Below are positions 25,895-38,182 of a DNA stretch of 64,000 nucleotides, one piece after another. A program made the translations under genes and the position numbers. Numbering within the stretch: position 1 is the first letter of the stretch; every line of letters starts with the position of its first letter. The DNA is from Peronospora farinosa (taxonomy: Eukaryota; Oomycota; Peronosporomycetes; Peronosporales; Peronosporaceae): the NCBI GenBank assembly GCA_947646735.1, contig CANTFK010000037.1, forward strand, positions 186,001 to 250,000, in the 5' to 3' direction. The notes under the pieces were generated by a model. That model had not been told where the DNA came from. It did not search any database and saw only the letters and a program-made list of their open reading frames with translations.

Positions 25895-28453
25895 TTACTT
25901 GTTTTCTGGCTTTGTCCACGCCTTCTTGACTCCTTTGACTGGTTGAGCGTCGTTCGACAATGATCGCATCGCCTCAATCCCTTTTAGGACTTGTTCTTGC
26001 TCTTCATTTACCAAAATGTCGCTCCTGATCGACACCAAAGCTGCCTCCTTCTCACATTTCCTTATAGCATCTACACTGGGTGGAAATAGTTCCCGCTTTT
26101 GCATGCCGTCGGTGCCATTACCAATGGCTCGCTTTTGGATTACGCCAACTAGTCGAGGTGCTGACTTGGCGTTGTAATACCGAAGCACTTCTGTATGGCC
26201 TATAGCACCACGAAGTTCCAGCTTTTCACGCTCATGTTTAAGACGAGATTGCTCGAAAGCCTGCTCTTCAGCCACTACGACATTCTTCCATTCTTCGTGA
26301 AGATCATTCAAATCTTCCTCCGCCTCTTTCGAAATCTGTACAGTGTTATACTCAACAGGAGCACCCCCTCCATCTCCAGATGCTGCACTTTTGCCATTCC
26401 AGGTAGATACCAGCAATGGACAGTCATCGTGAAGGCGTAGTTCCAGTATGCAACCCGCCGATATGCCATGCTCTTCTAGGACCATCACGTCTGCCTCTTC
26501 CCCGATTAAGGTGCCATCCCAATATATCTGTTGGTCCCAAACGGATAGTTGCTGCTCCGTAAGCTCTTCTACCCAGTACTTGATGTAGTTCACTGTGTGA
26601 CGCGCGTGCAGAAAAATCTGCAGCAAGTTCTTCTTGCTACGAGTAGCAGCAGTTTTGGTTGCAAACTCTTCATCATCTGAGCTACCCACAACTTCTTCCA
26701 GCTCCAGTGCTACCTTTGGCAAGATGGCAACAGCACGAGGGAGCTTGAGAAAAATGTGAAACGACGTTGACTTTGCACGCTCAATTTTCGATGTCAACCG
26801 TTCATGTAGGCGCTTGCGCACCGGTGACGTTTCTCGGTCGCACTTAAACCTCTTTCGTACTTCGCGCCTCGGCGATGGATTGTCATACGCAGGCTCATTA
26901 GAGTCCGCACGTGGCCGCTTGCTCCACAATTTCTCGTCTGGTGGCGGTGGCGATAGTGACGACATATCGCTAGAGTGCTGCCAAGAAGGGTCTCCTTCCA
27001 ATAGAAACCCTGTTGCTTTGCCCAACGGCAGCATTACAGGAACTTCCATTTCAACGGAGTTCTCGTCAGCCTGCGCATCTAAATACACGATGCGACGTGT
27101 ACGCACGTCCGTACCCACTTGCTCCCGTTCACGACCGTAAACGATACCGCTAACCCAGCAAATGTAACTACCCATGCGTAACTCCTGTCGATCACACTGC
27201 TCAAACGTACAGATGTGAGGCGTTCCGTGGCGACGACAAGCATATATACCGTCTTCCAAAAACTGGAAGTTCGTTCGGCACACGTCACTCTGACACTCTG
27301 CAATCTTCTCAACCTGAAAGCGAGTGTACTGATCGCCCAAATAAATTTCCGATGGCTTGAATCCGCATATCACCGGCACCGTAGTCTCTTTATTCAGCGC
27401 AACAGGAGGATCGGAATCAGCTTCGTGCTTCACTTTCTTTAGCACAGGCTGTCCACCCTCACTTTCATTAGCTGTTGAGTTAAGCGATTGCTGCATTTGC
27501 TCTTGCTGAAGCGTTGCAATCTGCAACTGATCGAACAGCCAATTTTGGATGAGCCAATACGCTCGCATCGGACACACACGTCGATCCAGCTCGGCATCAC
27601 CAAATAAGCTTGTGCAAGTTTCATCACATGCGTGGATGTACTTGTGCAACAAGCAAATGTACACACGACGGCGTGGCGACCCGGAGCACTCTAAATCTCG
27701 GTCCATGCTCACAATTTTACCACATTTTTTTCCAGCGCATGGCTCACCAGTCTCAAAGCGTAATTCCGTTGGATTCATTCGCAACAACTTGGCCCATTCG
27801 GCAATCCGTTCCATTACGTCCATCTTGTGTTTGACACGTGCCATCCACTCCAAGGACGCAAAGTCCGTCGATGTTTCTAGTTTCACTTGGTCCTTCACTA
27901 CAGGACCAATTTGTGGTTGTAAAGCTTCCAGCAGTTTCTGATCGTACGCTGCACGTCTCTTCGGATCACTCAGCGTCTCGTAGGCCAATCTCAGCCGTGC
28001 AAACTGTGTCACGTCCACCTCCTGCCGCTTGTTTTCATCCAATTCTTCCACTTTCCCATCCTTTTTCCAATTCCTCCTCATCTTATCAGGATGCAACAGC
28101 AAGGCCAGTTTTCGAAACTGCCGTTTAATGTCGTTTGTATCGACATTTCCATCCTTTTCCAGTGCTAAAAGCTCATAGAAATTCAATTTCAAAGTCTTCT
28201 TTCGACACGTGAAATTCTTGCAATCTTGATAGGGGTTCCAATTCAATGCCAATTGCTGTAAACGCCTTTCCACGGCTTTCCATTGACCGCTTGTACTGTC
28301 GTGAAGCTGATGACGTAATGTCCGTGCATCTATGGGCAGAATTGCCCCTTTTGTTTCAAATTGCGTGATCTTGTGAAGAAGAGCATGGCGTTTTTGATGT
28401 TCCAATGGGGAGAGACTGGCACAATCACGTACGGGACTTGAGCTGCGTTCCAT
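25895..28453 (-). CDS. J-domain protein with Cys/His modules and a ubiquitin-like region
   Basis: Single exon from ATG at 28453, the first in-frame ATG, to TAA at 25895; 852 residues. A J domain lies at about residues 90-175, with 'LNFYELLALEKDGNVD', 'KRQFRKLALLLHPDK' (the HPD that activates Hsp70) and 'AYETLSDPKRRAAYDQ'. The middle has two similar Cys/His modules ('VYICLLHKYIHACDETC' and 'IYACRRHGTPHICTFEQCD') that probably bind zinc. A low-complexity basic region follows. Then comes a stretch shaped like ubiquitin ('QQIYWDGTLIGEEADVMVLE' then 'HGISAGCILELRL') at about residue 655-690. The last 100 residues are Glu/Lys-rich and helical. Likely an Hsp70 co-chaperone of the cytosol or nucleus; no orthologue name can be given. 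The gene is convergent with the carrier. Confidence 0.8.
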   Translation of the reverse strand: MERSSSPVRDCASLSPLEHQKRHALLHKITQFETKGAILPIDARTLRHQLHDSTSGQWKAVERRLQQLALNWNPYQDCKNFTCRKKTLKLNFYELLALEKDGNVDTNDIKRQFRKLALLLHPDKMRRNWKKDGKVEELDENKRQEVDVTQFARLRLAYETLSDPKRRAAYDQKLLEALQPQIGPVVKDQVKLETSTDFASLEWMARVKHKMDVMERIAEWAKLLRMNPTELRFETGEPCAGKKCGKIVSMDRDLECSGSPRRRVYICLLHKYIHACDETCTSLFGDAELDRRVCPMRAYWLIQNWLFDQLQIATLQQEQMQQSLNSTANESEGGQPVLKKVKHEADSDPPVALNKETTVPVICGFKPSEIYLGDQYTRFQVEKIAECQSDVCRTNFQFLEDGIYACRRHGTPHICTFEQCDRQELRMGSYICWVSGIVYGREREQVGTDVRTRRIVYLDAQADENSVEMEVPVMLPLGKATGFLLEGDPSWQHSSDMSSLSPPPPDEKLWSKRPRADSNEPAYDNPSPRREVRKRFKCDRETSPVRKRLHERLTSKIERAKSTSFHIFLKLPRAVAILPKVALELEEVVGSSDDEEFATKTAATRSKKNLLQIFLHARHTVNYIKYWVEELTEQQLSVWDQQIYWDGTLIGEEADVMVLEEHGISAGCILELRLHDDCPLLVSTWNGKSAASGDGGGAPVEYNTVQISKEAEEDLNDLHEEWKNVVVAEEQAFEQSRLKHEREKLELRGAIGHTEVLRYYNAKSAPRLVGVIQKRAIGNGTDGMQKRELFPPSVDAIRKCEKEAALVSIRSDILVNEEQEQVLKGIEAMRSLSNDAQPVKGVKKAWTKPENK

Positions 28454-28900
28454 GGGGCGAGTGAAAAGGTATTTGATGGAGAGTATAGCATTGGAAGAAG
28501 AAGAAGAGGGTTTCAAGCCGTTGAGAAATGCGAAAAAGGAGGATGATGACTGTATGTAGGTTTGTAGCAAACAATTTTATAGTGGGTTGTAATACTACAT
28601 CATAGTGAGTGGAGGACCAAGTGAGAAAATGATCATTCGCTATTATAGGCATAATGATAGTTTTCGAAATGCTAGAAATACATATATTACCGTTTTCACG
28701 TTATCATGGGCGTCAAATATTAATAAATGACGGTTTTTTATAGGAGCAACAGGTTTTCATAATCCCAATAGTAACTGCAGGTATAATGAGACCAACCTCA
28801 AGACGTGGCATTTTAATGACTCTTTAACGCTTGATGCCACCGCTGCCAATGTGCTTTTCATTGCGTACCCATTTGTTGCAACAGCTCGGAACGTCTTGGT
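28454..28900. other. Intergenic region, AT-rich
   Basis: Upstream of the J-domain gene and downstream of the phosphodiesterase gene. No gene or repeat recognised; AT-rich with short poly-T runs. Confidence 0.4.
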
Positions 28901-31900
28901 TTAGTCCAGATGCTGTAGCAGTTTTTTGTCTTGATTTAGGAGATCAATGACATTGTCGCTGATGACACCGTCAATGGCGTGACGTTTTTGTAGCTGCACC
29001 ATTTCATGATTCGTATTCTGGTCACCCCACGTGATAAGCACGGTGCCGAGATATTTCTTTACAAGTGGTATAAGCTCCGGTGTCTCGATCAACGCGCTGG
29101 AGTTCGACACAATACCCTGCAAGTTTTCCATTTTGGTGAAGTTAATGGCAAATTGAAGCGTCATGCGCGCATCCATTGCATTCGGAGCCATAGAGCCATA
29201 CGTCAGAAAGAGGACAGGGTACTTGGCCTGCTTTGCGCGAAGTGCGACGCAGACACTCATGTTGAAGCACGAAAAGAAGATACGACGCGAGCCGGCGTAG
29301 TCAAAAACACACTGGAGGACCCTGTCGATGTAGTCGTTGATGGCGAAGCTACTTAAGCTGTGCATCGCTGGACGCAATAACTTATCTGGGTACTTGATCT
29401 CAATGTTCAGACCGACTTCCACAGGAACATGCACAAGCAAATCTTCGAGTCGGGGAAAGAATTCTACCAGATGGTCCTCTTCGGTAGCAATGCTGTTGTC
29501 TTCTTTGAAAGGTCCGCGTATTGGTGATGGAACCTGCTTGTCTCCTTGAAGTCGTGCCCAATGTTTTTTTACTCGGTTTTGCAACACTTGGTTCTTGCTT
29601 TTCTTGTGCGGTACTGGGGTCGTATGAGACTGCGTCAGTTGGCGAAACGATATATCATGAATGCCAATCTCGTACATCTCGGGTTTTGTACCTAATGATC
29701 CTGCGCTCTTGTCTTCAAAAGCAACATTCACCGTAAAATCGTGGTAGACCACTGGCACCCTGTCTTTTGTCAGTTGGACGTCAAATTCCACGAAATCTGC
29801 ACCACTCCGTCCAGCCAAAATAAACGACGCCAGTGTGTTTTCACGGATCAACGCGAGACGATATCCGTCCACCTGGTAATATGACCTTCCCATACCTCGA
29901 TGCCCAATTGTAAGCGGAGGCCGTTCGCGCCAGTAGGAGCGCCAAACATTTGCGATGTTGTTTTTCGGGTGGACGAAAGGGGTCAAAACTAAGTATGCCA
30001 ATGAGAGCTGACCGACAATATCCATTTTGACGGAAAAGATCGGGATAGTTAGGTCCGATTCCCCCTGCTTGTCAATCTGCGACGAAAGAAGATAAGCTGA
30101 TCCCAAGAGTTTGGTTTTGGTCGGGGTGCCCGACTGCGCATCCTTCTGGCAGTAGTAAACATCAAATGTCCAGCGACGAAGAAGCCCGTTGGTACAATTT
30201 CTGCTCCCGTCCACAGCGGACACAGGTACTTTGACACAGAATGTTTGGGCATGTGTGCTGTCCAGATAGTGTATCTCCTTCTTTTTGAATGGAGACATCG
30301 CCTTGTGTCGGCTACGTGTGTAACCGTTGCGAATGGAAGCTACTTTGCTCGTTCCCAGAACTGTGAGGAGAGTCTCAAACTCGAGCACTTCGCACACCAC
30401 TTCATCCTTCGCTTTAAACAATGCTGGTTGTTTAGACCAACCACCAAAGATTCCCATCTCATTGAAGATAGAATCCTTTTGAAGCGATCCAATGAGGTTC
30501 GAACCCATCGATGATCCCGGTCCAAGCAATTCTATCTCACCCGACGTAATATAGAAAACAGCACGCTTTTGTTCCGCATACTGTAAGATACTGTCGCCCT
30601 TCTTGTACTTCCGTGTAGCGACCTGACAAGATAAAGTCTTCATGTCCGACTCCTCCAGCGATTGCACAAATGCTAATCTCAAAAGCCAGGACAATCCAGC
30701 TGACCCTGTTTTTAAATGTGTCGGGTCGTTGTTTAGGTATGCTGACAAGTCAGCATCATCCTTTTGCTGGTGTGTTTTCAAAAGATCACGCAGCTCCATT
30801 GACTCTTTGTCTAGCAAAGCTGCACTTTTGGACTCTACGGGGAGTGGCTCCCATTTGACAATCGAACCATTGCTTTGCTTCTGACACAAAGTGTTCTGCC
30901 CTCCTTGATGGTCACTCGTCATTTGCTTTTCAAATTGCATCTCAATCGCCACACGACTGTGCTCTGATTCGCCACCCAGCCACTGGATGGATGGCTTAGC
31001 AGAATCAAAGCTACCAATCCATACCTTTAACTCCGCCACATTGACTGCAGGGTCGAGCCAACCACTCTCAACATACTCGCACAGATCTGCGTCCAGAGCC
31101 GTAGGAACACCGTAGAATCCATCGTCGCGTGTGATGCACGAACTGTCTTGCTGTAGTATCTCGTTGTCGTTTACAACATCCTGCGTGAACACTTCGAGCT
31201 CAGCAAACTGCAAAGCGCATGAGCTGCCAGCACACTGCAGTCGTACGTAGCGTCCCTCAGCAGGTGGAAGCTCTGATGCTTGCACAAGAGGATCATTGAC
31301 CCCGTTTGAGTTGTCACCACCACGTAAACTTATTAAACTAAACTTCAGCGATGTCACGCGACTACCAAACAAGTTTTCCACCTCAATGGCACGCACACAA
31401 GATGGATCCACCTCAGCTTTAGCTTGTGCATCTTTCAATGAATCTGCTCCACGATCCAAAGGCTCCTTTGAGATGAAAATCCACAATGGAGACGCAGGTG
31501 ATGACTTGGATGTTCGTGGTGGACGACCATTGGGATGTCTTGCTTGTTCATGATACGTCATGGCATTCCACAAGTGAATGCTAGAGATGACGTAATCCTG
31601 TCCCAAATCCACTTCCCACCACGGGTTTGTCTCTTTATTAGTACGACAACAGCGCCACTCTTGAAATCCATTGATATGTCCATTATTTCCAAGCTCTGCA
31701 TGACGTAATCCAGGAACCGGAGCACGTGACGTCATGTACGTCGAACTCTGACTTGAAGGAGCTCGTCTAAATAGATAATCACACCACCACGAGAATGTAA
31801 AGATGACACAATCCACTCCATATAACCAAACAACTACTTACAATGCAACATTTTGTAGTCCTTGGGCTGCAATTGTAAGTATCCGATTCCCTGGAAGTCC

Positions 31901-32241
31901 TTCCCATGAGACGAGTTCGTAAGTCTGTTTGTGTACTACCACATATTTGTACTCGAGAGTGTTGGTCATGGCTTCAAACGCAATCATTCTGCACCATCTG
32001 TTTTCAGTTGCATTGTGGTCGACGAGGTCCATGGGTACTATAATAATAATAGACACAAAAGGGGGTTAACTAGTATACTGAAATCAAGATTAAAAGTGCT
32101 CGACGTACCTGCTTTTGCCACGTCCCAAGCACCGAGTTCCACTACGTTGCCCACCAGACAAAGAACGTGTTTGTTCCCGATATCGTCCAATAGACGCACT
32201 GTAAATTTTACTGTATTAGGACGCATGGTTGCTGTCATCAT
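28901..32241 (-). CDS. Glycerophosphodiester phosphodiesterase with CBM20, discoidin and cNMP-binding domains
   Basis: Exons 32241-32109, 32037-31842 and 31766-28901 join in frame (3195 nt, 1064 residues). The N-terminal 110 residues are a CBM20 starch-binding module ('VLCLVGNVVELGAWDVAKA', 'LEYKYVVVHKQ', 'SWEGLPGNRIL'), as in human GPCPD1. Next is a discoidin/F5-8C-like domain ('NPWWEVDLGQDYVISSIHLW', 'GRYVRLQ', 'ALQFAELEVF'). A cyclic-nucleotide-binding-like fold follows ('KYKKGDSILQYAEQKRAVFY', 'FNEMGIFGG'). The C-terminal GDPD catalytic domain has 'TIGHRGMGRSYYQ', 'RENTLASF', 'VEFDVQLTKD', 'PVVYHDFTVN' and 'LNIEIKYP'. The enzyme cleaves glycerophosphodiesters to glycerol-3-phosphate and an alcohol. 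The His-Arg-Gly, Glu-Asn-Thr and Tyr-His-Asp catalytic motifs are intact. The start could also be ATG 32226. Regulation by a nucleotide is inference. Confidence 0.88.
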
Positions 32242-32576
32242 CACGTGTCGTCGTCTCTTGGTGCTTTATAAATGGACCCTGTCGGACGTGGCTCCGTTTT
32301 TGGTACCGTTTATGCACAGAAACGGAAAATATAGGGGTATGTACACCTGGGTTTAGTGACCGAGAGGAGGCGTGGGTATAACCGATATGATACCGGTATT
32401 TGATGCGGGGGGTTTTGTACGTACACTTTATAGGTACAGCCTGTACGACCACTGAAAACCCTCCTCCCTTTTTTCTAGAATATTCTTACTCTTGACGACA
32501 TAAAAAAGTGTCGTACCCTCTCTTATTCGCTCGTTTGCAGTCTATAAATCGTTCCTTTGTCATACTAAAAGTTCGC

Positions 32577-35500
32577 ATGGACGACAAAAGTAATGGCCCT
32601 CTTACGGTGTCCCAGCAAATGGCAATGAAGGAAAAAAGGACACAAGAATCGCCATGTTCTGGACGACTCTTTGTTGTATGTGGTCGGAATCGTCAAGTCG
32701 ATGAATTGCGGACGCTCTTTTCTACGTGTGGTGCCATTAAACACCTGCATCTCGCCCTGGATCGTAGTAAAAAGTCACGGGTATTAAATTATAGAGGTTA
32801 TACGTTATCAATGGCTGAAAATAGTCTCATTGTAACGTTTTTGAAAATGAATAAAATATTCATTTTCACAGGGATTTGCCTTTTTACAGTATGAAGACCC
32901 TCTTCATGCCATTGTAGCCATGGAAAAACTGGACCATATCAAGTTGGACGATGGACATATTCTCAAGGTGGACACTTTTTTGGACGTGTTATTCTATTGC
33001 AATAAAACTGGGATGGATCTGATAGAATTATTGAGTATTAAATTTTACAGGTAACTGTCGCCAAGGAGCGACCTGTAGGTGGTGGAAATGGCAAATTAAA
33101 GCGTGATCAACACGCACGACAAGATTTGGACGAGAAAATAGAGGGAAAAGTTGGAGAAGATGATGGAGGAAGTGAGGTGAGACTGCCGGGAAAACGACAA
33201 CGATCGAGTCGGTCCGTTGTCACTTTGCCATTGGGACCGAGTCGAGTGACATCGTCACATTTGCTGGAAAAGTATCCACTTCCAGCTTTCCAAGCTGATG
33301 GTGTCAAAATGGAGGATAGACAAACGAAAACGATGAGAACGAGTCAGCTGCCATTATCACCTGCAGAAGTCGGTGACGAGGAAATGATAAAAGTTGATGT
33401 GGATTTAAAACAAGTGGAGCAAGTGATGCGTGTTATGCTACTTGCGGTGGAGAAATACGAAGCGTGCTCCGAAGCAAGCAGCGGTCAGTTGTTTACAACG
33501 TACCAGCAGATGATATCGATGCCAAGTCGAGCAAGTAAACAGAAGGAAGCTGGAAATGTCAGGGTTGGATTTTTGGAAGAGGCTGAAGGCGAAAATAGCA
33601 CAGAGTCACTGGCATCAAGTATTCGATCAGTGTCGTTAGTATCAAAACGAATGACGGCTCGAGGATCTCTGCTCGATCCGCCACAAACACCTAGGGCGAC
33701 AACAAGAAACAGCAAAGGAGTGGCACTTCGCCGCCCGAATCATCACTTGCGCAGGCGACGACAGAGTTTAGATAGCAGTGGATCGAGCACAGGAGATGCA
33801 TCTGATGGCAGCGGCGTCCGCCGCAAAAGAAGCAATACTACAACGTCACCTTCGCATACTACGTTTACGGCTCATATTCGTGCCAAATCCCAGCCATTTT
33901 CCCCACCGGGAGAGTGTCTTGACCGCAGTGACGTGTCACCCGACGCATTGACAGCCGAAATAGCGCCGAAAAAGCAGTGTAAACGACAGTCGTCGGACAA
34001 TGAAATTGAGGAGCCATATCGATTAGCGAAGCAGCAGGCAACTCAGGAGAGGCGCGCTCCTGATGGTTTCATGGTAGATCGGGGGCATGCTCGACCCATT
34101 ATAACCGATATCGATAAGAGATATGGAGAGGATCGAGGCATGAAGCTCCAACTTAAATTGGAGTCAACTGAGCAGGCACGAACCAAGCTATTCTTCACGT
34201 CGACGTACAAGGTACTGTCCTGTCGTACTATCATTTTTTCACTACTGTCTGTTGGGTGCTTCTGATAGAGTTTACTTCCTGCAGTTTACGGAGCAGGAAC
34301 TGGAAGCAATGTTTGTGGTATACGGTGATTTTGAATCCGCACAACTTGTCAGGAGTTTTGGCCGCGTCAAAACTATGGCTTATATCCGTTATTCAAAGGT
34401 GATCTTGCTGCTAGGGACTGCCCCAAGACTCAATCTGCATTGTTGAACCAGTCTGATGATACATACATGTATATGTGCGTGATAGCCTTGCACTGCAGCA
34501 TTCGTCGTCGAATCATTTCGGGAGGAATCATCACATGGGGACGCAGACCCGGAACGGCTTGAATTTATGACAGTACGTGAACGTATTCATAACGACATGG
34601 CATGCATCCTACTAACAAGAAGTTACGTGATACATGCTGCTAGCTATCATTTGCACACGAAACGGGTGGGTTACAATTGCAGCAGCGAGAGAAACCGGCA
34701 CAATTGCACGCTGAAAGAGCGCTAGGTTGTTCATCTAGCTTACATCCCAGTCTACCAAAAAAGTCTGTGCCGTCGACACTGACAAGCCTTCCGTCAGTTG
34801 GAAAAGATCGCCTTTGGGTGTTACTGTTGTACGATCGGTTTCTAGCGACTCACATGCTGTCGTCGGTGGTTTCGTCATTACCGGGGATGGAATTCATGGA
34901 TATTAAGGTTGTAAAGAGTACCGGCGAGGCACAAGGAGTGGCTTTTGCGAAGTTTGACTCTGACACAAGGGCTACACAAGCGGCGCTTCAGCTTCATCAA
35001 ATGGAGTTACCTCTAGGTTCCGGCAAGTTCTTACAGGCAATTGTGATTCTAGCGCCGAGCCTGTTTAGCACCACTCATGGAAACAACTCGATTGGTACCC
35101 ACGAGTCCTTGCGGCTCGATTATGCTGCAGATGAAAGAGTTGTAACGGGGTCATCTGAAGATGTAGATTTGCGCGCTGTTGAGGCGCGTTTTGCGCATCT
35201 AATGCGAAGTACTGAGCTGCCATACACAAGGGAGGGACCGTATTTTCACAACTATGCTAGCCTGCCTTTTCCTAGAGGGGCTACACCGGGTGACCAGCAA
35301 TCATCACCAATGGCAGCAGGCGTATATCCGCCGCATCCTGGTGAATTTCATATGGGTTTATCTACCGGGCGGGACCATTGTCCGATGCAATACGTGACAT
35401 ATCCCCCACCTCCTCCCCCACAACAATCTTTTCAAGCGTATGCTAACTTCTGGCCAGGAAACAACTATCAACAACAACCACTTCAGCATCAACAATTTGT

Positions 35501-36032
35501 AGGAAACGCATCTGGGTGGATGGAAACTGTACCGTATTATCAAGATGGAGCTCAACAGTATCCGATGTCGTGCGTACTTGGTCAAGAAATGGCACTACCT
35601 GTTGTTGATAACTTGGCAAGGGGACCTGACTCTTTTGCTGTGTCTCCTAAACCGCTTTTTTCCCCGTCGGAGCAAATGGACGCCGAAGATGCTAAGAGAA
35701 ATTGCAACAACCAGGTCTCCTGTTCTATCCACGTATCGACCAGCGAGCCGCTAGAGCTTGTCACGTTGGTCAGTGCATTTCAGGATTGTCCTGGAGTAGT
35801 ATCATTTGAGAAAGATACCGTTGCCGAGTCAGAAACGACTGGTTATATGGTGCATTTTTCAAACGAGGCACAGGCGTTGGAGGCCCAGCGCAAATTGAAT
35901 GGGATAATGTGTGGAGGCCAAATGCTTCGAGTTGCGAAAAATACATTAACAAGACAGCGAGGAAGTGGAAAAACTCGCACTGGCTCCGGGCGTCGAAAGC
36001 GGCAGCGAGTTGACCCACGAACCCGGAAATGA
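32577..36032 (+). CDS. RBM45-like protein with four RNA-recognition motifs
   Basis: Six exons join in frame: 32577-32780, 32872-32967, 33051-34211, 34285-34398, 34486-34572 and 34683-36032 (3012 nt, 1003 residues). RRM1 is split over exons 1-3: 'GRLFVVCGRNRQVDELRTLF', then 'GFAFLQYEDPLHAIVAMEKL' after the first intron. RRM2 spans exons 3-5 ('FTEQELEAMFVVYGDFESAQ', 'TMAYIRYSKPCTAAFVVESF'). RRM3 ('RLWVLLLYDRFLATHMLSS', 'GVAFAKFDSDTRATQAALQL') and RRM4 (about residues 910-985, 'GYMVHFSNEAQALEAQRKLN') are in the last exon. The 4-RRM order and the unusual second and third motifs match metazoan RBM45/DRB1. A long Ser/Arg-rich disordered insert (exon 3) and a Gln/Pro/Tyr-rich linker are extra. Basic tail 'GSGRRKRQRVD' may be a nuclear signal. 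Likely nuclear RNA binding; targets unknown. Confidence 0.78.
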
Positions 36033-36537
36033 CAATGCAAAATGTACACTAACTTGTGTGGGTTGTCCGCGCGTAAGGAAGAAATGAAGTTACCGGAGAG
36101 CTGGGACGCAGTGAAGCAAGTAATGAATGCTTCTTCCAACCCTCGAGAAGTGCCGCTTTACAGCACTCAGGTACAAAGTGCTGTTTACGTTTGAAGCATC
36201 CGGTACAGAATTCCACGCGTGAAAGGTCTTTTGAATCCGAGATGGTTGGTGGTATTGCAAGCAACCTAAGAACTGCACCGTAGTAGTTTCGTATATCCAT
36301 TAATTACGCATTGTCACAGCTTACGCGAAAGTTATACCTCTCTTCCACGCTTACGAGAAATTACGATCGGGAAATACTGCAGGTCCCACGAGTGTCCAAA
36401 GAAAAAGCCCTGATGCCACCCATTGCGAGATCACTTTGACCCACATTGTAACTATCGCGTCACCATTCGACGAAGATCTGCAACGACAAAAATGTTAGTA
36501 CTCCTTCCAACAGCCACTTTTTGCGCATATTGTAACG

Positions 36538-37920
36538 TTACCCGTCGAAGCTTCCCCAGTTTGTAAGAACCATTGCCATGTACAGCGACGCCAGTACCAT
36601 GAGCACGTGGAATTGGTAGTCAGATACGACCTGCACATCAGAATGATCTTCCTCTCCTATACGAGCAAATGTCAGGCCAATACTCGCTAGCTCTTCGTCA
36701 TCTTCATCGCGTGTGTTGTCAGACTGCTTGTACACAGTTGACGAGCCGAAAAAGGGTGTACTGGTCGCTGATGTTCGCCAGCTCGTCCAGGTAATCGTGA
36801 GCGCTGCAATCAATGAGTTCATTATCACGCCTGATTGATTCTGAGCCTTCTCGTGGCTTGACAAAGATGACGGCACACATGCCGCCGCACTTGGGTTCGC
36901 TCGAACTGCCTGATAGCACAATACCATGAGGTAAAGAGATACCGCAGTCGATGGCAGAAGCCCCACATTCACCCACGCCACGACTACAATAAATGATCTT
37001 AGAGCTCTGTGATTTACAAGAGCGTGTGCAGGCATACCAGTACGTACCGCTCAATACAGTCAGAATAATCATCGATAGCAGTGTTATCGAGACAAACAGA
37101 ATGTTCAAGTCGCACTCTGCATAGTACATGTACATTAAAACAGTTCCCCCGATGGACAACACCATGCAAATGAGAACCAAGGTCATGTACACTCCTTCCC
37201 TGCATTTTACATCAATACACAAGCATCAGCAAGTACGTCCTCAAGCACGTTTCATTCTCGTGGTCTCACCACATGGTCTTTGTCGATCTGCCTCCTTGTA
37301 TTGAGTCAAAGCTACTTCCCAAGAGCATGTAACGAGCATCCTCGTCACGATCTGCTTCATCCATCTTGTCCAGAATATAGTCCCGTAAACTATCTACAAT
37401 TGCAATGATCGTATCTCAATAGCAATCAGAAAAGAGCTGAACAAAAAGACACGAGCAAAAGACGTGACAATTCCGTACAACTCGAGTCTACAATGATGAT
37501 AATCTGCAGAATAAGAAACAGCGCCGATGCTACACGTACAATGTCGACATACCCCTTAAAAAAACCTATAGAAATCTATAGAAAAAATAAACAAGAACGT
37601 CAGTATTATATAGAATCAACAAAATGTACATGTATACAAGCAACAATGATTATTTCTGACGGAAGTTGTTACCGTTGGAAACAAAGAGCGACGTGATCAA
37701 CATCCCGAGGAAAAATGGGACTTGAAAAAAGAGAAAACACCACAGATTCTCGTATTCTTTAGCTATTGTACAACTCAATAGTGTTGTTAAGGTAAAGAAA
37801 CAGCCTAAAGTAAAGCTGATTCGATACACGAATTGATTCCCGATGCAGTCCTTTGGGGTACAAACTCGTGGTACATTTGTTAAAGACTTGGAAACTTGAT
37901 GAATAGAGCTACGAATGTAT
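36538..37920 (-). CDS. SERINC/TDE1 family multi-span membrane protein
   Basis: Spliced gene, exons recognised by hydrophobic SERINC-type segments. Near 37865-37680 are 'VCTPKDCIGNQFVYRISF', 'TLGCFFTLTTLLSCTIAKEY' and 'PFFLGMLITSLFVSNGNN'. Near 37560 is 'YVDIVRVASALFLILQIIII', near 37370 'ILDKMDEADRDEDARYMLL'. Then comes 'GVYMTLVLICMVLSIGGTV' with 'YYAECDLNILFVSITL', and after a short intron (about 37009-37051) 'WVNVGLLPSTAVSLYLMVL'. The last exon ends 'FHVLMVLASLYMAMVLTNWG', the family C-terminal signature, with stop at 36538. SERINC proteins are lipid-scrambling or serine-incorporating membrane proteins of the endomembrane system. The 5' end is not resolved; no convincing first exon was found. 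Confident on family, not on exact exons. Confidence 0.72.
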
Positions 37921-38182
37921 ACAGAAAAGTAACAATCTTATGAGTACAATCAGATAATCAGAGAGAAGAAGAGCATATCTTGTTGATAGTATTAACCTTG
38001 TTCAGAGAGTACGATGAAGCACTACTTCAGGTACTTCAGGTATATTGTAGCTGAGAAGTTACTTTAGTCTACGACCAAATCTCTCTTTTTTACATCATAA
38101 CATCAAGATGTAAAACTTATGTAAAAGAGCACACACACAATTCACACCGTTTCAAGTCAACCTGTTCCACATTCACGTAACA

